The position numbers were made by a program, and so were the translations under genes. This document shows, piece by piece, positions 59,785 through 64,000 of a stretch of DNA of 64,000 nucleotides (positions are counted from its first letter, which is position 1; each line of letters opens with the position of its first letter). The notes below the pieces were generated by a model, which saw nothing but the letters and a program-made list of their open reading frames with translations, did not search any database and was not told the origin of the DNA. This stretch comes from Gleimia hominis (GTDB lineage Bacteria > Actinomycetota > Actinomycetes > Actinomycetales > Actinomycetaceae). The stretch is from NCBI RefSeq assembly GCF_002871945.2, contig NZ_CP126963.1:806001-870000 (forward strand). The letters run 5' to 3'.

Positions 59785-60554
59785 TTCGCATGAGGGACGT
59801 GAGTTTCAGCTACGGCGGCCCCACTGTTTTAGAGGGCATTAACTTAGACATCAAGCGTGGCGAATGCGTGAGTATCCTCGGGCCGAACGGAACAGGTAAG
59901 TCCACGCTTATGGAACTACTGGTAGGGCACCTAAAACCCAGCCGAGGGCAAGTGCTTTTGGGTAATAATCCAGTATCCAAGTGGAAAGCCCGGGAGTTCA
60001 GCCAGCAGGTTGCCTACATCCCACAAGCCCTGGGCGTCACCTTTTCGTTTCAAGCAATCGAAATTGTTACCATGGGTACCACTTCCCGACTGCAATACTT
60101 ACACGCCCCCGGCGCGAGTGAACGCAAAGAGGCACTGCAGGCACTTTCGCAACTTGGGGTACGTCACTTGGCGTACCGTTACTTCAATGAGCTCTCGGGC
60201 GGAGAACGCAAACTCGTCCTATTAGCCACCGCACTGTGCCAACGCACCCCGTTCATACTCCTCGACGAACCAACCTCGGACCTGGACCCAGCGAACGCGC
60301 ACCGGCTCACCACACTGCTGTCTGAGCTCGCGAAGCAGGAAAACAAAAGCATCGTGCTCACCACGCACGCGCCCGAAACCGTACCCGTACTGGGCGGGCG
60401 CACTATCTTCCTGGGCGGCGCCCATATCCTCGCGCAAGGACCGGTGGAAAACACGCTGACGGCACAGAACCTCACGCAACTGTACGGCATCCCATTTGGG
60501 ATCACCCGCGTTGAAGGACGAGCGCTACCGTACGTTAAAGACTCAACCCTCTAA
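59781..60554 (+). CDS. FecE-type iron ABC transporter ATP-binding protein
   Basis: A 257-residue ABC ATPase with Walker A LGPNGTGKSTLMELLVG, Q-loop YIPQALGVTFSF, signature LSGGERKLVLLATALC and Walker B FILLDEPTSDLDPA, followed by the H-loop VLTTHAPE. It completes the SBP-permease-ATPase operon started at 57656. Its 3' end overlaps the convergent phosphatase gene by 12 bases. The overlap of ATG with the permease stop (ATGA) indicates coupled translation. Confidence 0.92.
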   Translation: MIRMRDVSFSYGGPTVLEGINLDIKRGECVSILGPNGTGKSTLMELLVGHLKPSRGQVLLGNNPVSKWKAREFSQQVAYIPQALGVTFSFQAIEIVTMGTTSRLQYLHAPGASERKEALQALSQLGVRHLAYRYFNELSGGERKLVLLATALCQRTPFILLDEPTSDLDPANAHRLTTLLSELAKQENKSIVLTTHAPETVPVLGGRTIFLGGAHILAQGPVENTLTAQNLTQLYGIPFGITRVEGRALPYVKDSTL

Positions 60555-61157
60555 CTGCCCAACTCCGAAGTTGTGCGCCAACAGGCGCCAATGCGGAGGC
60601 CGATCGCCGCGAACCAAAATCGACCAGTGGCAGTTATCTGGCCCGCGTAACCCCGCCCACTCGTGCGGATCTAAACCAAGTAGGCACGTCATCGCCTGCA
60701 CAATCGCAGAGCCGTGCGACACAAACAAGTACGTACCCGGAGTTTGCGAGGCCTCCAAAACCGCTTGCGCAAACCTCTCGCCTACGTCGCGGCGCGATTC
60801 AATCCCCGCGTCCGCGCATTCTCCTTCTGACCGCCACTGAGAGTACCACGGACCATAATCTGCCTGCATCTGCGCACCACTCATGCCTTCGAACACACCG
60901 AAAGCACGTTCTCGCACCCGCTTATCGACTTCTACGGGCACATCCAAGAGGTTCGCCACCCCCTGCGCGGTGTCAACGGCACGCGATAGGTCGGAAGAAA
61001 TAATCCGATCCGGCTTCAACTGCGCCACCCGCGCAGCTGCAGCCCGCACCTGGGATTTACCCACTTCGTTCAAAGCAATATCAATCTGGCCTTGAACTCG
61101 CCCCGCCGCATTGTAATCCGTCTGCCCGTGGCGCATAAAGATAATGCGAGTGCTCAC
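60543..61157 (-). CDS. Histidine phosphatase (phosphoglycerate-mutase-like)
   Basis: A protein of about 204 residues with the RHG signature IIFMRHGQTDYNAAGRVQG at the N-terminus, the middle segment RIISSDLSRAVDTAQ and the second His in YLFVSHGSAI. The reading frame extends upstream to 61328 across the RsfS gene; the real start is the GTG at 61157, which overlaps the RsfS stop as GTGA. In actinobacteria this gene commonly follows rsfS and may act as a glucosyl-3-phosphoglycerate phosphatase-like or broad-specificity enzyme. The substrate is unknown. Confidence 0.88.
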   Translation of the reverse strand: MSTRIIFMRHGQTDYNAAGRVQGQIDIALNEVGKSQVRAAAARVAQLKPDRIISSDLSRAVDTAQGVANLLDVPVEVDKRVRERAFGVFEGMSGAQMQADYGPWYSQWRSEGECADAGIESRRDVGERFAQAVLEASQTPGTYLFVSHGSAIVQAMTCLLGLDPHEWAGLRGPDNCHWSILVRGDRPPHWRLLAHNFGVGQLEG

Positions 61158-61528
61158 GCGCCCACCTTCGCGGGCTGTGCAAATGGTAAACGCGAACAGT
61201 CTGCCCACAGGCGTTCCAACCCGTAGTATTCGCGCTGCGTATCCAACTGCACGTGCACAGTTACCACCCCGAAATCCAGTAGAACCCACTGGGCTTCCTC
61301 GGCGCCTTCCACACTGGGCCTGCGCCAACCGAGCTCCACTGCCCGATCCACTAGAGCACGGGTAACCGCACGCACTTGTCGTTCGTTGTCTGCTGAAACG
61401 ATTAGGAACACATCGCAGTATGCAGTGCGCTCCCCCACGTTGATAGCTACGGGGTTGATTGCCTTCATTTCTTCCGCAGCCGCCGCCAGTTCGGTAACTA
61501 AATCTACTGTTGCCCGTTCAAGCTCCAC
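61154..61528 (-). CDS. rsfS: Ribosomal silencing factor RsfS
   Basis: A ribosome silencing factor of about 124 residues (RsfS/Iojap) that binds L14 and prevents subunit joining under nutrient stress. Typical blocks: VDLVTELAAAAEEMKA, YCDVFLIVSADNERQVRAV and the Trp-containing end VLLDFGVVTVHVQLDTQREYYGLERLW. The frame is open upstream to a TTG at 61597, but the GTG at 61528 (VELERATVDL) gives the usual length. It overlaps the phosphatase start by 4 bases. The block nadD-rsfS-phosphatase is conserved in actinobacteria. Confidence 0.93.
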   Translation of the reverse strand: MELERATVDLVTELAAAAEEMKAINPVAINVGERTAYCDVFLIVSADNERQVRAVTRALVDRAVELGWRRPSVEGAEEAQWVLLDFGVVTVHVQLDTQREYYGLERLWADCSRLPFAQPAKVGA

Positions 61529-61556
61529 GTACGATCCATATCTCCTAAAACTCGGT

Positions 61557-62180
61557 TCAACTCTTATAGAGTCCGTACTTTTGAATGTACTGTACAACCC
61601 CGTCAGGTACTAAGTACCACACCGGTTTACCGGCTTTCACTCTTTTCCGACAATCCGTAGATGATATGGCCATTGCCGGCACTTCCAGTAAAGACACTTT
61701 ACTAGCAGGGAGTCCTTGTGTTCCCAATTCGTGGCCCGGGCGCGTCACCCCAATAAAATGCGCTAACTGAAACAGCTCATCCACATCTTTCCATTCCAAA
61801 ATCCGCGTTAACGCATCCGCACCAGTAATGAAGTACAGGTCTGCGTCAGGACGCTGGTTATGCAGATCCCGCAGCGTGTCGATCGTGTACGTGGTTTCCC
61901 CACGTTCAATATCAACGCGCGAAACGGTGAAGCGGTTATTTGAGGCCGTCGCAATCACAGTCATGAGGTAGCGGTGCTCCGGTGAAGTTACGCGGCGGCC
62001 GGCTTTAAATGGTTGCGTCGAGGTTGGGACGAACACCACCTGGTCTAGTCCAAACACGGCCATCGCCTCTGAAGCAGCCACGAGGTGGCCGTGGTGAATC
62101 GGATCGAAGGTGCCACCCATCACGCCGATCGACGGGCGGTTCACTTGCCCACCGTCCCTTGTGTTTGCAGCGTATTCCAT
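61557..62180 (-). CDS. nadD: Nicotinate-nucleotide adenylyltransferase
   Basis: A 207-residue enzyme that makes deamido-NAD from nicotinate mononucleotide and ATP. The N-terminal nucleotidyltransferase motif is [18 protein letters not shown], and the C-terminal [14 protein letters not shown] corresponds to the ISSTxIR motif with Cys in place of Ile. The ATG at 62180 or the GTG at 62144 may be the start; the latter gives the standard N-terminus. It is in the unit obgE-nadD-rsfS-phosphatase. Each gene is separated by very short gaps, indicating one transcript. Confidence 0.94.
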   Translation of the reverse strand: MEYAANTRDGGQVNRPSIGVMGGTFDPIHHGHLVAASEAMAVFGLDQVVFVPTSTQPFKAGRRVTSPEHRYLMTVIATASNNRFTVSRVDIERGETTYTIDTLRDLHNQRPDADLYFITGADALTRILEWKDVDELFQLAHFIGVTRPGHELGTQGLPASKVSLLEVPAMAISSTDCRKRVKAGKPVWYLVPDGVVQYIQKYGLYKS

Positions 62181-62204
62181 AGCTCTCGACGCTTTCCTCT
62201 CGTC

Positions 62205-63725
62205 TTACCTGCTGCTCGGGTCCGTCCACACACCGGATTCACGTTCCGTCCACAGTTCCTCGCGGGCCGCAGCTTTCGCATCCATCTTTTCGCGGTACCG
62301 GGCCTTACGTTCCTTGCGAGTCGCCCTGCCGGAGCCTTCCATACGCGCGTCAGAACCTCGAGGTCCGAGCAGCTCCGCCCCAGTTTGCAGAGTCGGTTCC
62401 CAGTCGAACACGACCCCTGATTCTGCCGGGCCAATAACCACCGGATCCCCCGGGAGTGCCCCCGCCTCAACCAGCGCGTCTTCTACTCCAGCTTGTTTCA
62501 ACCGGTCTGCGAGGAAGCCCACGGCCTCGTCGTTACCGAAATCGGTTTGCGACACCCACCGTTCCACACCGCTTCCACGCACCTGGTACGCGCGCTCACC
62601 TTCCACATCAGTGGTGGTCACTGTGAAGTCCGAGCCCCTCCGACGGCCCACCGGTTCCACCGTTACCACTTCCGGCACCTGCGGTTCCGGTAGCTGGGCG
62701 CGCTGCTCGGCCACCGCGTTCGCCAGTGCGAAACCGAGTTCGCGCAACCCCTCATGGGTAACCGCTGAAATCTCGAACACGGGCCAGCCGAACGCCTCCA
62801 GTTCAGTGCGTTGCATCTGTGCCATCTCGCGCCCATCTGGAATATCAATCTTGTTGATCACAATAATTCGGGGCCGCTGTCCAAGTGGAACGTAGCCCTC
62901 AACGTCCCCTAAATCCGACCGGTACTGCGCCAGCTCGTGCTCAATCACCTTCAGGTCAGACACGGGGTCGCGTTCAGTTTCAAACGTGGCTGCGTCGAGG
63001 ACGTGGACGATCACCGCGCACCGCTCGATATGGCGCAAAAATTCCAGGCCTAAACCACGGCCCTGCGCCGCCCCGGGAATCAACCCCGGCACGTCCGCGA
63101 TCGTGTACCGCAACCCATCCGCGTCCGCCACCCCCAGGTTCGGCACGAGCGTGGTAAACGGGTAGTCCGCGATCTTCGGGCGTGCCGAAGACATCGCTGA
63201 AATTAGCGAGGATTTACCCGCCGACGGGAACCCCACGAGAGCCACATCCGCTACGGATTTAAGTTCCAGCGTGACGGTGCGTTCCTGTCCCGGCTCCCCC
63301 AGCAGCGCAAACCCGGGGGCCTTGCGTTTACGTGACGCCAGCGCTGCGTTCCCAAGCCCGCCGCGCCCACCTTGAGCAATCACGTACCTCTGCTGCGGGG
63401 CAGCGAGGTCTGCGATTACCTCACCATTTTCCTTTACAACCGTCCCCTGAGGTACTGGCAGCACCACGTGCTCACCATTCTTACCTTCCTGGTTATCCCC
63501 TTGACCGGGAGTGCCGTTTTCTGCACTCCGATGCGGCGAACGGTGATAATCCAGTAACGTCGTGACCTGTTCTGACACTTCGAGGATCACATCCCCGCCG
63601 TTACCACCGTTTCCCCCGTCAGGGCCACCCAAAGGCTTATATTCTTCGCGGCGCACGGAGGCACACCCGTTGCCACCATCACCGCCCGACACGAACAGCT
63701 TTACGGTATCCACGAATGAAGCCAT
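62205..63725 (-). CDS. obgE: GTPase ObgE/CgtA
   Basis: A 506-residue Obg GTPase involved in late 50S ribosome assembly and stress control. The glycine-rich Obg fold spans about residues 1-158 ([36 protein letters not shown]). The G domain follows with [17 protein letters not shown] (G1), [11 protein letters not shown] (G2), [16 protein letters not shown] (G3) and INKIDIP (G4). The C-terminal OCT domain is at about 345-425, and then a charged tail of 80 residues, as in other actinobacteria. It lies downstream of rpmA, the usual gene order. Confidence 0.95.
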   Translation of the reverse strand: MASFVDTVKLFVSGGDGGNGCASVRREEYKPLGGPDGGNGGNGGDVILEVSEQVTTLLDYHRSPHRSAENGTPGQGDNQEGKNGEHVVLPVPQGTVVKENGEVIADLAAPQQRYVIAQGGRGGLGNAALASRKRKAPGFALLGEPGQERTVTLELKSVADVALVGFPSAGKSSLISAMSSARPKIADYPFTTLVPNLGVADADGLRYTIADVPGLIPGAAQGRGLGLEFLRHIERCAVIVHVLDAATFETERDPVSDLKVIEHELAQYRSDLGDVEGYVPLGQRPRIIVINKIDIPDGREMAQMQRTELEAFGWPVFEISAVTHEGLRELGFALANAVAEQRAQLPEPQVPEVVTVEPVGRRRGSDFTVTTTDVEGERAYQVRGSGVERWVSQTDFGNDEAVGFLADRLKQAGVEDALVEAGALPGDPVVIGPAESGVVFDWEPTLQTGAELLGPRGSDARMEGSGRATRKERKARYREKMDAKAAAREELWTERESGVWTDPSSR

Positions 63726-63830
63726 TTATATTCCCTTTCCTCCGATGCACCCTTTCGCTACTGCCCATGCGCCCTCGCGCTATAGGCTCAGCAGCCTGGG
63801 TTCGCCGCAAATCCGCGAAGATATGATGCA

Positions 63831-63857
63831 AGGGTGGACGGTTATTCCGCCCACCCT
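63831..63857. terminator. Hairpin between rpmA and obgE
   Basis: AGGGTGGACGG (63831-63841) pairs with CCGCCCACCCT (63847-63857), with one mismatch, around TTATT. The U-tract on the minus strand is weak, so it may only attenuate readthrough from rpmA to obgE. Confidence 0.45.
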
Positions 63858-63877
63858 CGTGTTAAACCTTAAAGAGG

Positions 63878-64000
63878 TTAAACTGCAGCCGGTTCCACCA
63901 CGCTTACCACGCGGCGACCACGACGGCTACCAAACTCCACGTCACCAGCAATTAGTGCAAACAGGGTGTCGTCTTTACCACGACCAACGTTCACACCCGG
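63878..64000 (-). CDS. rpmA: 50S ribosomal protein L27, C-terminal part
   Basis: The last 40 codons of the L27 gene, running off the right edge. The readable residues [20 protein letters not shown] and the [12 protein letters not shown] that follows are the conserved end of bacterial L27, after the FHPG motif whose first residues lie outside the window. The stop is TAA at 63880-63878. L27 contacts the tRNA acceptor ends at the peptidyl-transferase centre. The order rplU-rpmA-obgE is nearly universal, so rplU should be just beyond the edge. Confidence 0.93.
   Translation of the reverse strand, partial: PGVNVGRGKDDTLFALIAGDVEFGSRRGRRVVSVVEPAAV

Noticed and set aside
61157..61328. N-terminal extension of the histidine phosphatase
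   Set aside because: It overlaps the RsfS coding region out of frame; the GTGA junction gives the correct start.
1..64000. CRISPR array
   Set aside because: The repeat arrays are direct tandem units without unique spacers of constant length, and no cas gene is present.

Overview
The window is chromosomal DNA of an actinobacterium, most likely of the family Actinomycetaceae. This rests on the marker genes: DUF3159, DUF3710, DUF4193, SepH (DUF3071), DUF7455, DUF3043, an RpoD with a Lys/Ala-rich tail, a PASTA kinase beside an Rv2175c-type protein, and a class II DAHP synthase. GTG and TTG starts are frequent, several mRNAs look leaderless, and GC appears by eye to be slightly above 50%. Genus cannot be fixed from sequence alone.

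Layout. 1-31.4 kb is mostly housekeeping: two TrkA potassium-channel subunits; the DUF3159/OB/DUF3710/DUF4193 block; sepH; topoisomerase subunits A and B around two double-GNAT acetyltransferases; rpoD; a polyprenyl synthase; the Rv2175c-PknL signalling pair; DAHP synthase with a PPi-type phosphofructokinase; an acyltransferase; a pseudo-receiver; an FKBP lipoprotein; a HesB/IscA protein; a peptidase; TrmH; and a HAD phosphatase. 31.4-36.3 kb holds deoD, two small exported proteins, an M48-like peptidase, a Tag-like glycosylase and uridine kinase.

36.6-60.6 kb is dominated by iron and peroxide physiology: ahpC-ahpF-oxyR; a FecBCD-type ABC operon with a DUF4213/DUF364 gene, in which two genes carry in-frame stop codons; a six-gene operon joining an ECF importer (S, T, double ATPase) to two YbtPQ/IrtAB-like half-transporters and a TetR regulator, with a DtxR-like box upstream; a catalase; and a second, intact FecBCD-type operon. 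A reasonable model is import of ferric siderophores made by other organisms plus protection from iron-driven peroxide stress. No siderophore synthesis gene is visible.

Between tRNA-Ala(GGC) and the damaged ABC operon (40.0-44.3 kb) is a decayed foreign island: frameshifted holin, an amidase N-terminus fused to an unrelated tail, a small unknown gene and an MFS exporter, flanked by a 16/17-matching direct repeat. 60.5-64 kb returns to housekeeping (phosphatase, rsfS, nadD, obgE, rpmA).

A recurrent oddity is short degenerate tandem repeats sitting just after stop codons at several independent loci, one of them built from copies of the catalase 3' end including its stop codon.
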